Assembly (NCBI GenBank): GCA_001543395.1 | Contig: LPNG01000003.1 | Span: 26,027-90,026, forward strand | Length of the DNA stretch: 64,000 bases | Origin: Candidatus Alcium sp. F082 | GTDB lineage: Bacteria; Bacteroidota; Bacteroidia; Bacteroidales; F082 | Direction: 5' to 3' | Part shown: positions 50,854 through 57,905 of the stretch, in pieces | Layout: every line of letters begins with the position of its first letter | Numbering within the stretch: the first letter of the stretch is position 1 | Program-made: the position numbers and the translations under genes | Notes under the pieces: model-generated | The model's input: the letters and a program-made list of their open reading frames with translations, nothing else | The model's database searches: none | Told to the model about the DNA's origin: nothing

Positions 50854-51747
50854 TTAATTGTTATTATAGTTTTCGTGGTTCCTGGTGCCAAGTTTCTTTT
50901 TGTATAAAGTTTCTCTATCAATAGCAATTGTGGGAATTACATTTATTGGCAATGTTTCCAAGATACTCCATTGAAAATTGAGTTCAGCATAATGCGGATT
51001 GTTATCACATTTTTCTTTTAATGTTTTATCATTGCCATGACCATTCGTCTTGACATATTCTGACCATCTATTCCAAATCCCACCTTTTTGTCCTTCTTGA
51101 CTATTCTTATATGTGACACCTACGTATTGCTTCCCGTTACTTTTATCCAAAATGAGATATACACAGTTGCAAGCTTCCAATACGGACTTCCATTCTGAGT
51201 CATTTGATTCAATGATTTTCTTTAACTCTGAAAAACTGAGTATTACATCTTCATAACGAGTAAAAAGAGGAATGTCTCTATCTATTAGACCCTCGTCAAT
51301 TCTTATTATTTCTTTTTTTGTTTCCCAGTTTTGAATCCACTGGCGAGTTCCTTTCCCCCAATCAATGACGATTTTGTCTTTAAGGTTTGAAAAAGCCAGT
51401 ATTTCTTGAAAATTAAAAATAGCACCATCACCATCAATCGTGTTTTTTATCCCTAGGTTTTGATATACACCAATTAATCTTGCCCTTGTTCCTTCTTCGC
51501 TTAAAAAAGAAACAATATAATCTACATTTTTAAAGTTCTTTATTTTTTGCTCGTTTTGGTAATTAACAAATCTTTGATAATCACGTCTATACATTTCGTA
51601 TAATGTACCATCAAAAATGATTTTATCTTGAACTCTAGGAGTTCTTAAACTGTCATGTCTTACTAGTTTAACTTTTTTAGCATCAAAATCAATACCTCTG
51701 TCTTTCAAGAGTTCTTGAATTGTAATAATCGAATTTTCTTGTTTCAT
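50854..51747 (-). CDS. GIY-YIG nuclease family protein
   Basis: It has 297 residues from MKQENSIITIQELLKDRG, the second Met. Residues ~1-185 are an unrecognised N-terminal domain rich in Lys/Ile (FKNVDYIVSFLSEEGTRARLIG, VIDWGKGTRQWIQNWETKKE). Residues ~195-285 match GIY-YIG: CVYLILDKSNGKQYVGVTYK (the GIY..YVG pair as VYL..YVG), GGIWNRWSEYVKTNGHGND with the conserved Arg, and a C-terminal NFQWSILETLP segment with the Glu. The N-terminal region resembles parts of phage/accessory nucleases. Its own TATTTTTG box lies 25 bases upstream, and it follows the 177-residue unknown. Base composition is clearly AT-rich. Confidence 0.8.
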   Translation of the reverse strand: MKQENSIITIQELLKDRGIDFDAKKVKLVRHDSLRTPRVQDKIIFDGTLYEMYRRDYQRFVNYQNEQKIKNFKNVDYIVSFLSEEGTRARLIGVYQNLGIKNTIDGDGAIFNFQEILAFSNLKDKIVIDWGKGTRQWIQNWETKKEIIRIDEGLIDRDIPLFTRYEDVILSFSELKKIIESNDSEWKSVLEACNCVYLILDKSNGKQYVGVTYKNSQEGQKGGIWNRWSEYVKTNGHGNDKTLKEKCDNNPHYAELNFQWSILETLPINVIPTIAIDRETLYKKKLGTRNHENYNNN

Positions 51748-51771
51748 TTTTTTAGAAGTTTTATTGCATTG

Positions 51772-51779
51772 CAAAAATA
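51772..51779 (-). promoter_or_regulatory. -7 promoter box (TATTTTTG) of the GIY-YIG gene
   Basis: It is a perfect TAnnTTTG 25 bases before the ATG, so the gene does not depend only on element A. Confidence 0.45.
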
Positions 51780-51794
51780 ATAATTATCTCTATA

Positions 51795-52328
51795 TCACCA
51801 CCAACTATCCCCAATCCAAGTATGAGCTCTTTTCCTGACCTCCTCAACGCTTTCGTCGTGATGCGCCTGGCGATGCTCCTGTTCTATGGCAGTAAGTATT
51901 CCTTCGGCATCCAACCATCTTGTGTCAAGAACGCCGAAAGAGACCTGCCTTGAGGTGTATTTGTCGTACCTGAAATCTACGCCGATGCTCACTTTCAGCA
52001 TCTCGGAAAGCAGTTTTACCGCTTCTTCTTTTTCGAGTTTAAACAGACGAAGCTTGAGATTATCGACACGCTTGTTTGTAAGTGCTTCAAGATAACGCTC
52101 TATACAATGCTGAATCGTCACACGGTAGGTGTATTCCCTCCCTCCTGCATAGAGGGCAATCACACGGTTCAGGTCACCGCCTCTTTGCACGAATGTCCCT
52201 AATCGCACAAGTTTGTCTTCCATTTTTGAACACATTTCCCATTCGCCAGAAATGTTGTCCCAATACTCGCGGTTGGACAGGATTTGTTCGTATTCCTCTA
52301 AAGGGACGCTTCCGTAATAATCGTTCAT
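51795..52328 (-). CDS. Unknown 177-residue island protein
   Basis: It has 177 residues and no signal peptide, so it is cytoplasmic. It is rich in charged residues and helical in appearance: NDYYGSVPLEEYEQILSN, YTYRVTIQHCIERYLEALTNKRVDNL, KLEKEEAVKLLSEMLKVSIG and a C-terminal EEVRKRAHTWIGDSWW with conserved-looking tryptophans. I do not recognise the family. It is directly preceded by copy A of the palindromic element and followed after 47 bases by the GIY-YIG gene. Confidence 0.6.
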   Translation of the reverse strand: MNDYYGSVPLEEYEQILSNREYWDNISGEWEMCSKMEDKLVRLGTFVQRGGDLNRVIALYAGGREYTYRVTIQHCIERYLEALTNKRVDNLKLRLFKLEKEEAVKLLSEMLKVSIGVDFRYDKYTSRQVSFGVLDTRWLDAEGILTAIEQEHRQAHHDESVEEVRKRAHTWIGDSWW

Positions 52329-52350
52329 TGCATTTAGGTTTTGTTGTTTC

Positions 52351-52400
52351 TACGCTGCAAAGAAAACAAAAGCCTGTGCCGAATTACAGCACATGCTTGA
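52351..52400 (-). repeat. Island palindromic element, copy A
   Basis: GCTGCAAAGAAAACAAAA then GCCTGTGC-CGAATTACA-GCACATGC: conserved promoter-like half and an imperfect palindrome. It lies 23-72 bases upstream of the 177-residue unknown and 30 bases after the RhuM-Fic stop. Confidence 0.75.
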
Positions 52401-52429
52401 AAAATTATGCAGTTATTATGCTCAATAAA

Positions 52430-53395
52430 TCAATTCTTCTGATTAATCAAGTTCACCACCACCTTCACCATTACATCCTTCTCCTCGGGCTTGCTCTCGG
52501 CGATCATCAAGGTCAATGCGACCAAGGTGTTGTCGGCTATGCGCTTGCTGCCGTCCTCGCGGTAGAGGATGCCGTTGTTGTTGAGGAACCACAGGAACAG
52601 CGTTGCGGCAATGCGTTTGTTGCCATCGCTGAACGAATGGTTCTTTGTGACAAGATAAAGCAACATGGCCGCTTTTTCCTCTACACTTGGATAAAGGTCT
52701 TCGCCGCCGAAGGTCTGGTAGATTTGACCGATGCTACTTTTGAAGGAATCGTCCTTCTCATTGCCGAAAAGAGAACTGCCGCCGAATTTTTCACGCAAGG
52801 CGGCAATGGCTTGCATGGCGTTATCGTAAGTCGCTTGGAATTTCTCCTCTTGGGTGGTTTCTTTTACACCCAAGCGTTGATAATCATAATCATCTAGCGT
52901 GTCGAGGGCATAGGTGTAGTCCACTACGATGTCGAACAAGGCTTGGTTTTCGTCGTTTTTCAGCAATGGCTGGTTTTGCAACGTCCGGCCCACCATTTGC
53001 ACCAATTGCCTTAGTTCCCCGATTTGGTTTCGGCGAATCTTCTCGTTCACGGCATAGCCTTTCAGCAGATAGTCTTTCAACACTTTATTGGCCCATTGGC
53101 GGAACTGCACACCATATTGGCTTTTCACACGATAGCCTACGGAGATGATGACATCGAGGCTATAGAAAGGTACAGGCTTCTTAACGCCAATAACGTGTAA
53201 AAAATGCACGTTATTCTCGCGATTCAATTCTCCTTCCTTAAACACATTGATTATGTGCCTCCTTAAATTTGACTCTTCTCTTTGAAATAATACAGCCATC
53301 TGACTAGTTGAAAGCCAAACAGTTTCATTCTCCAGCCTTACATCGATGGCAGTCTGGCCGTTGTCGGTTTGGTAGATGACAATTTGGTTTTCCAT
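52430..53395 (-). CDS. RhuM family protein fused to a Doc/Fic domain
   Basis: It has 321 residues from MENQIVIYQTDNGQTAIDVR; the upstream extension crosses element B. The N-terminal RhuM (virulence) domain (~1-120) shows ETVWLSTSQMAVLFQREESNLRRHI, FYSLDVIISVGYRV and WANKVLKDYLLKGYAVNEK. The C-terminal Fic/Doc domain (~150-310) has HSFSDGNKRIAA (His253), the Doc-type HxFxDGNKR. The catalytic motif is intact, so AMP- or phosphate transfer to a target is possible. No Phd-like antitoxin gene is adjacent. RhuM-Fic fusions are common in Bacteroidota accessory regions. Its promoter is element B. Confidence 0.9.
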   Translation of the reverse strand: MENQIVIYQTDNGQTAIDVRLENETVWLSTSQMAVLFQREESNLRRHIINVFKEGELNRENNVHFLHVIGVKKPVPFYSLDVIISVGYRVKSQYGVQFRQWANKVLKDYLLKGYAVNEKIRRNQIGELRQLVQMVGRTLQNQPLLKNDENQALFDIVVDYTYALDTLDDYDYQRLGVKETTQEEKFQATYDNAMQAIAALREKFGGSSLFGNEKDDSFKSSIGQIYQTFGGEDLYPSVEEKAAMLLYLVTKNHSFSDGNKRIAATLFLWFLNNNGILYREDGSKRIADNTLVALTLMIAESKPEEKDVMVKVVVNLINQKN

Positions 53396-53410
53396 GGGGA
53401 AATGGTTTAA

Positions 53411-53456
53411 TGCAGCAAAGATAACAAAAAGATTGTGCCGAATTAATGCACAGGCA
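53411..53456 (-). repeat. Island palindromic element, copy B
   Basis: GCAGCAAAGATAACAAAAA then ATTGTGC-CGAATTAAT-GCACAGGC: less perfect left arm. It starts 15 bases upstream of the RhuM-Fic start and overlaps the last codons (LPVH-stop) of the preceding unknown gene. Confidence 0.7.
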
Positions 53457-53868
53457 AAACTTTTGTAAACCAAATTCTTCTTTGAATGTATTGGGAATAT
53501 CCTGTCAGCTCTTTGCGAAGTTCAGGTTGCAGCGAAGTGTATCGGATGCAGGCGGCAAGCCAATCAAGAAGGACTTGGCGATAGACCTTACCTTTGTATT
53601 CAATGAGTGCAGGTATGGTACATTGATCGTTGAGAGTTAAACTAAGCCGATTATGCCTATGCTCAACGGCGATGCTTCTACCTTGTTTATCAACAATCAT
53701 CAAGTTGGGGTTTACTTGAGCGGATTCACAATCGAATGGGAATGGTCGTTTCTGCCGTATCACTTCATTAAGGAAGGCATACATGAAGACGCGCCCCATG
53801 CCGTGCTCGTCAACATGATTGAGCAGACGGGCGATGGCGGCTGTGTCAATGGTTTTGCTGTGCTTCAT
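53443..53868 (-). CDS. Unknown 141-residue island protein
   Basis: It has 141 residues from MKHSKTIDTAAIARLLNHVDEHG; the ORF-track extension is in the preceding gene's frame. It overlaps the preceding gene's stop by 23 bases. Features: VFMYAFLNEVIRQKRPFPFDCE, NLMIVDKQGRSIAVEHRHNRLSL and a C-terminal YSQYIQRRIWFTKVLPVH ending inside palindromic element B. No family is recognised; it appears cytoplasmic. It is probably co-transcribed with the 221-residue unknown upstream. Confidence 0.55.
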   Translation of the reverse strand: MKHSKTIDTAAIARLLNHVDEHGMGRVFMYAFLNEVIRQKRPFPFDCESAQVNPNLMIVDKQGRSIAVEHRHNRLSLTLNDQCTIPALIEYKGKVYRQVLLDWLAACIRYTSLQPELRKELTGYSQYIQRRIWFTKVLPVH

Positions 53869-54511
53869 TACGGAACCCAACTTTGATTTCGTAGTAAAAA
53901 TCACGGCAATAGATGAAGTCAGTGATGGCAAAATCAGTATGGTCGAACAAGTTGTGGAAGGCTTGTATCAGATGCAGGTCTTTGGTCAGTTCCTGGTCGA
54001 GGCCTTCGTTCCAGTTGGGCGGTGGACAATTCATCCCGATAAACTCGTCAAAGTCGTTGGAATCAGGATCGTCGTTCCCTCTCAATTGGAGAGGAAAGGA
54101 CACACCGTATTCATACAGCAGGTTCCATCCTGAATCCTGCAAAGCATTCCAAAGCTCTTGGCGGTTCTCGCCTTGCACGGGGTGCAATGCCGGATAGTCA
54201 TTGCTGAAGTAGCAGCAGGCCTCGACCTCCACATCTTCACCGAAGCCTTTGTTGGCTTCATACACGGCGTGGGCTTTGTCGAACATTTCGCGCAAGGCCT
54301 CCCGCATCGCGTCGTTGAAGGCTATGATGTCGGGCAGCAGCAAATCCTGATATTGCAATACACGATGGTTGATGATGGTTTTCCTTACTTCGATAAGACT
54401 GCGCTCGTCGGTGTAGTCGTGGTCTTTGCTCCAAAGCCCTTCAAACGACAGGATGATTTGGTCTTCAAGTGCCTTTAAGGCATCGTCTAGTAATAGGTCT
54501 TTGATGTTCAT
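53846..54511 (-). CDS. Unknown 221-residue island protein
   Basis: It has 221 residues from MNIKDLLLDDALKALEDQI; the 12 additional residues of the ORF track come from the promoter region. It is strongly acidic and rich in aromatic residues: CCYFSNDYPALHPVQGENRQELWN, WNLLYEYGVSFPLQLRGNDDPDSNDFDEFIG, and a C-terminal FAITDFIYCRDFYYEIKVGF. No signal peptide or membrane segment. I do not recognise the family. Copy C of the element lies directly upstream. Confidence 0.6.
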   Translation of the reverse strand: MNIKDLLLDDALKALEDQIILSFEGLWSKDHDYTDERSLIEVRKTIINHRVLQYQDLLLPDIIAFNDAMREALREMFDKAHAVYEANKGFGEDVEVEACCYFSNDYPALHPVQGENRQELWNALQDSGWNLLYEYGVSFPLQLRGNDDPDSNDFDEFIGMNCPPPNWNEGLDQELTKDLHLIQAFHNLFDHTDFAITDFIYCRDFYYEIKVGFRNEAQQNH

Positions 54512-54530
54512 AGTGCTTTGTTTTGAAATT

Positions 54531-54580
54531 CGTTGCAAAGAAAACAAAAGCCTGTGCCGAATTGAAGCACAGGCTTGAAA
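54531..54580 (-). repeat. Island palindromic element, copy C
   Basis: CGTTGCAAAGAAAACAAAA then GCCTGTGC-CGAATTGAA-GCACAGGC and TTGAAAAC: the best-conserved copy with a perfect 8-bp inverted repeat. It lies 20-69 bases before the 221-residue unknown and 16 bases after the 73-residue unknown. Confidence 0.8.
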
Positions 54581-54595
54581 ACAATTGATTGTTTT

Positions 54596-54817
54596 TCAAT
54601 CCAATGCCTCATAATTGAAATCCGACGGATAGCAGTTGGCTTTCTGGTAGTCGAACTGGTAGATGCGCATGTAGGTTTCCTTGATCTCCTTGGCGCCATT
54701 GCTGAAGGGATTGGAGACATGCATTGGGATGGTCACGATGATGACCATTTCGGGTGTAAGTACCGTGCCGTTCACTCTTTTGACCCGCTTGGGCCATACT
54801 TTGAATACTTTGCTCAT
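54596..54817 (-). CDS. Unknown 73-residue island protein
   Basis: It has 73 residues: MSKVFKVWPKRVKRVNGTVL, basic N-terminus, EMVIIVTIPMHVSNPFSNGAK, then YMRIYQFDYQKANCYPSDFN. No recognised family. It is chosen over two shadow frames at the same place because it starts 14 bases after the Trp-repeat gene stop and ends at element C. The basic N-terminus could suit nucleic-acid binding; no motif proves it. Confidence 0.5.
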   Translation of the reverse strand: MSKVFKVWPKRVKRVNGTVLTPEMVIIVTIPMHVSNPFSNGAKEIKETYMRIYQFDYQKANCYPSDFNYEALD

Positions 54818-54831
54818 AATAAAACGATTTA

Positions 54832-55368
54832 TTAGTTGTCTTTCAACAGAATTTCTTTCTTTATTGCATTTTCCTCCTCTTCAACAACGGCATCCCATAA
54901 ACTGGAGTTTTCAAAAACTTCCATCGGGATGTATTGTGCATAGCGGTTGAAAAATTCGATGGAATAAAGGTCGCAACCGTTATTGTACCAACCTCGGTTA
55001 ATGAGTCTACCCCAATCCCAACGGCCAATGTATTTGTCGATGAGGTCGTATGTGAGTTTCAGGTCGGTGTTATCCGAAAGTTCGCTCCAGTCCCAACGGT
55101 CTATGTATTTCTCGATAAGTTCGGGAATCAGGATTTCCTCGTTGGCTCGTTCAGAGAATGTTTTCCAGTTCAGACGATTGCCCCAATAGTTAATCATTGC
55201 GGCTGTCCATTTGATGTTGCTGTTGCCCGACACTTCCTCCCAATCCAAATCGTTGCTGTATTTCATTAGCAACTCATCGTTCAGAGGATAATCGGAGGAG
55301 ATTCTCTTCATAGCTTCCTTTTGAATCATTTTCTTCATCAAGTAATCATTTACATTGTTGGTTTCCAT
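54832..55368 (-). CDS. Unknown 178-residue protein with Trp-rich tandem repeats
   Basis: It has 178 residues. Residues ~38-140 contain four units of 24-26 residues with consensus Y..r.dW..ls......l...li.ky: YSNDLDWEEVSGNSNIKW, YWGNRLNWKTFSERANEE, KYIDRWDWSELSDNTDLK, KYIGRWDWGRLINRG. Each unit looks like a helix pair around a Trp, a solenoid-like arrangement. The C-terminal tail is acidic (WDAVVEEEENAIKKEILL). No family name comes to mind; such DW-repeat proteins may mediate protein contacts. It is followed by the 73-residue unknown. Copy D of the element is directly upstream. Confidence 0.65.
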   Translation of the reverse strand: METNNVNDYLMKKMIQKEAMKRISSDYPLNDELLMKYSNDLDWEEVSGNSNIKWTAAMINYWGNRLNWKTFSERANEEILIPELIEKYIDRWDWSELSDNTDLKLTYDLIDKYIGRWDWGRLINRGWYNNGCDLYSIEFFNRYAQYIPMEVFENSSLWDAVVEEEENAIKKEILLKDN

Positions 55369-55408
55369 GACTTTTTACATTTAAAGTTAATACTACGTTT
55401 ACTGTTTT

Positions 55409-55455
55409 ACGCTGCAAAGAAAAAGAAAGCCTGTGCCGAATTGAAGCACAGGCTA
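55409..55455 (-). repeat. Island palindromic element, copy D
   Basis: ACGCTGCAAAGAAAAAGAAA then GCCTGTGC-CGAATTGAA-GCACAGGC: perfect inverted repeat. It is 26 bases after the PD-(D/E)XK gene stop and 41 bases before the Trp-repeat gene start. Confidence 0.8.
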
Positions 55456-55480
55456 ATGGATTGACATCAAAAAAATATGA

Positions 55481-56704
55481 TTATTGCTTTGTCGAGTTTG
55501 CCTTAATTTTCTCGACAACTTCTTTCATGCATTGATATGCATCATTTTCCCCCTCTGCACTAAAGTATTTCCAAATCTTATCCCCTTGATAGTTTTGAGG
55601 AAGCCAAAGTATTTCTCTTATACCATATTTGTTTATCGTATCATTATTGATAACACGAGAATTGTCGGGTACGCTTTCATCAAATTGAAGCTGACAATAC
55701 CATCTATTATCTGCACTAAAATATAGAGCATACCTTGTTCCGTCCAAAACAAGATACACACCTCCATAACCGTATTCACAATACTGGAACTCGGGAAAAT
55801 CTTTGCTAATTTGGTCTTTCCACGCTCTCTTTTTTTCTTTAAAAATCTCATCATTAACTTCCGTGAGATATGCGGATAAATAATTAGAAGCGTTTTGAAG
55901 CTCAGAGATTTTCTTTTCTAAAGCCTTTGACCTATCTTCATTATTATAATTTGTAATACCCAAGATAGTATCCACGACTTGTTTTTCTTCGTTGTTCATA
56001 TTATTGGTATTTCTTGAAAATAAATAACCCTTTAAATAATCTATATATTGAGTAACTGCACTAAGCAACATTACATCTTTGTTCCTAATGTTAGGTAAAA
56101 CGTAATCCTCTAACCAAGGTAAGATATCTTCTTTATATGGAGTCTTGAAAAATCTATTTTCATAGTCCTTCTTTAATGTCGTCCCATTATGGCCTTCACC
56201 CCACGTATAATCTGATGGGTCACATTCCTTCGTTGGGGGAAGATATATGATGTAAATCTGATCATCAGAAAAGTCGAGTTTTTTGGTTTTTTCTATATAT
56301 CGACACAACTGCGTGTCCTGGTCGGTCGCACCGCACACTTTGTTTTCAAATATAATGGCGTATTTCCCTTTTTCTTTTACCCATAAATCGATGCGTTCAA
56401 CTTCTTGAGTTATGGTCGGATTATTAATGTGTACTTTAGAAAAGAAATCTTTGCTGTCGTCCCTTTGGTATTTTTCATTAATAAAAGAAAGTAATGATTG
56501 TAAAAATTCATAACAACCATTGTCAGCACGATACTGCAACAGTTTACACAAAATTCTGCTATGCGCATTTTCGTTAATATGCAATTCATCAATGATGTTA
56601 AGATGATAAGGATGCTTTATTTCCAACAACTCAACTTCTCTTAATAGCTTGTTTGAAAATCCCAAACTATTTACTACGGTTTCTTTGATTTCTTCTTGTG
56701 TCAT
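55481..56704 (-). CDS. PD-(D/E)XK nuclease superfamily protein
   Basis: It has 407 residues. The N-terminal region (~1-60) has IIDELHINENAHSRILCKLLQ, typical of PDDEXK_4-type proteins. The core VERIDLWVKEKGKYAIIFENKVCGATDQ gives D106 and E120-x-K122, the PD-(D/E)xK catalytic set, followed by DQDTQLCRYIEKTK with conserved Gln. The C-terminal half (~215-400) is helical then beta-rich (GYGGVYLVLDGTRYALYFSADNRWYCQLQF), perhaps a target-recognition module. The family includes restriction-like and repair nucleases; defence is plausible. The gene is markedly AT-rich and has its own TATTTTTG promoter box. Confidence 0.88.
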   Translation of the reverse strand: MTQEEIKETVVNSLGFSNKLLREVELLEIKHPYHLNIIDELHINENAHSRILCKLLQYRADNGCYEFLQSLLSFINEKYQRDDSKDFFSKVHINNPTITQEVERIDLWVKEKGKYAIIFENKVCGATDQDTQLCRYIEKTKKLDFSDDQIYIIYLPPTKECDPSDYTWGEGHNGTTLKKDYENRFFKTPYKEDILPWLEDYVLPNIRNKDVMLLSAVTQYIDYLKGYLFSRNTNNMNNEEKQVVDTILGITNYNNEDRSKALEKKISELQNASNYLSAYLTEVNDEIFKEKKRAWKDQISKDFPEFQYCEYGYGGVYLVLDGTRYALYFSADNRWYCQLQFDESVPDNSRVINNDTINKYGIREILWLPQNYQGDKIWKYFSAEGENDAYQCMKEVVEKIKANSTKQ

Positions 56705-56726
56705 ATTATGAATGGCTTATGATTCG

Positions 56727-56734
56727 CAAAAATA
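56727..56734 (-). promoter_or_regulatory. -7 promoter box (TATTTTTG) of the PD-(D/E)XK gene
   Basis: It is a perfect TAnnTTTG 23 bases before the ATG. No copy of the palindromic element lies here. Confidence 0.5.
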
Positions 56735-56744
56735 CACATTTCTG

Positions 56745-57293
56745 TTACATCGCAAACAGCTTTTCATCGGTCACATTTCCGGCATCCCCATCTTCTTCGC
56801 CACACCAAGCAAAAATAATCCTTTTCAATGTCGGCAACAATACTGTTTCATCAGCTGGTATTGAAATAGAGGCCTTGCCTGATTGATTGATTATGCCAAG
56901 TTTGTTTACAAGGTCTGGGAATGGTTTTTCAATGATGGACAAATTCGTCGTCACACTAATACTCCACGATTGTTCTTCTCCGACCAAACCACATTGGTTA
57001 AAACACAATGTTATCCAAGATTGAAGGCTGCCATTGCGCTTTAACAAATAGCCAGTGCCATCAAATTCAACCTTGTCTTCCCAATGCTTTTCAGCTAATA
57101 ACGATTGTATTGATTCGCTCAGTTTTTTCTCTGTCGATCCGCAATGCTCATCATTTATTGATTCACGCAAGCCGTCGACGTTCGATGCAAATTCATACAA
57201 TTCATCATTCAGTTTTTCAAGAAATTTGTTTTTTTCTTTGATGGTCATTTCTTTGATTTCATCCATCACTTCGTTAATGTCATACCTATACAT
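56745..57293 (-). CDS. Unknown 182-residue island protein
   Basis: It has 182 residues. The N-terminal ~35 residues are a charged helix or coiled coil (YRYDINEVMDEIKEMTIKEK, NKFLEKLNDELYEFA), followed by a mixed domain with WEDKVEFDGTGYLLKRNGSL, VGEEQSWSISVTTNLSIIEK and LKRIIFAWCGEEDGDAG. No family is recognised. It lies between the 145-residue unknown and the PD-(D/E)XK nuclease without a palindromic element on either side, so these genes may form one unit under element E. Confidence 0.55.
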   Translation of the reverse strand: MYRYDINEVMDEIKEMTIKEKNKFLEKLNDELYEFASNVDGLRESINDEHCGSTEKKLSESIQSLLAEKHWEDKVEFDGTGYLLKRNGSLQSWITLCFNQCGLVGEEQSWSISVTTNLSIIEKPFPDLVNKLGIINQSGKASISIPADETVLLPTLKRIIFAWCGEEDGDAGNVTDEKLFAM

Positions 57294-57339
57294 TTATTCT
57301 GGTTTTAAGTTGTTGTTTCTTAATTATTTTCTTATACAA

Positions 57340-57777
57340 TCAATCCCACCATCCCCGCATCCGGCGTTCCAGATACAGAAACAACACATGCCAGGCTTTT
57401 TCTTTGCGCAGCCAATAGCAGGAATAAAACTGCTTTTCATAGCGTTTGTAGTTCTTCGTGTTGACGTATGGCGCGTCCTCGTCGTCGTCAAAGAAAGCAT
57501 CCTTACCTTGGGCAATGCTGATGAGTCGCATGGCAACCTCCATTTGCTTTGCAAATTTTTTGGCATCAGCACAATGCGTATGCTTGCCTAAGAAGAAGTC
57601 TCTCATGCTTTCAAGTTTATAGTAAATCATATCCAACAAATAGCCATAGTCGTAATCGACCAATTTGGCCACTTCTTCATCTGTGTATTGTGGCCTTTCA
57701 GAGCAGTCGGCCACGCGGCGCTTTTGCCCTTTTACCTTGGCTGCTTCTTGCAGCTTCATTTTGTGTCTGTATTTCAT
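57340..57777 (-). CDS. Unknown 145-residue basic island protein
   Basis: It has 145 residues with a very basic N-terminus (MKYRHKMKLQEAAKVKGQKR), a helical middle (YDYGYLLDMIYYKLESMRDFFLGKHTHCADAKKFAKQMEVAMRLI) with a possible H-x-H-C metal-type cluster, and a C-terminus rich in Tyr/Trp/Arg (YKRYEKQFYSCYWLRKEKAWHVLFLYLERRMRGWWD). The composition resembles small phage/accessory proteins that contact nucleic acid. No known family is recognised. Element E lies directly upstream. Confidence 0.55.
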   Translation of the reverse strand: MKYRHKMKLQEAAKVKGQKRRVADCSERPQYTDEEVAKLVDYDYGYLLDMIYYKLESMRDFFLGKHTHCADAKKFAKQMEVAMRLISIAQGKDAFFDDDEDAPYVNTKNYKRYEKQFYSCYWLRKEKAWHVLFLYLERRMRGWWD

Positions 57778-57797
57778 GGGAATTCCTTTTTGTTTTC

Positions 57798-57850
57798 ACG
57801 CCGCGAAGAAAACAAAAGCCTGTGCCGAATTAATGCACAGGCTGTGCAAA
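57798..57850 (-). repeat. Island palindromic element, copy E
   Basis: ACGCCGCGAAGAAAACAAAA then GCCTGTGC-CGAATTAAT-GCACAGGC: perfect inverted repeat, with a second GTGC following. It is 56 bases after the PLD nuclease stop and 20 bases before the 145-residue unknown. Confidence 0.8.
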
Positions 57851-57905
57851 TATTGCACCTACCACTCGTAACACGCAAAAAGTGCGTGTTGCTCACATTG
57901 GACAC

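Noticed and set aside
52430-53395. Classical Phd-Doc toxin-antitoxin pair
   Set aside because: The Doc-like motif is present, but no small Phd-type gene is adjacent; the protein is a RhuM fusion.
54609-54797. 62-residue minus-strand ORF overlapping the 73-residue unknown
   Set aside because: It is out of frame with the better-placed 54596-54817 gene and has the Arg/Gln/His-rich composition of a shadow.
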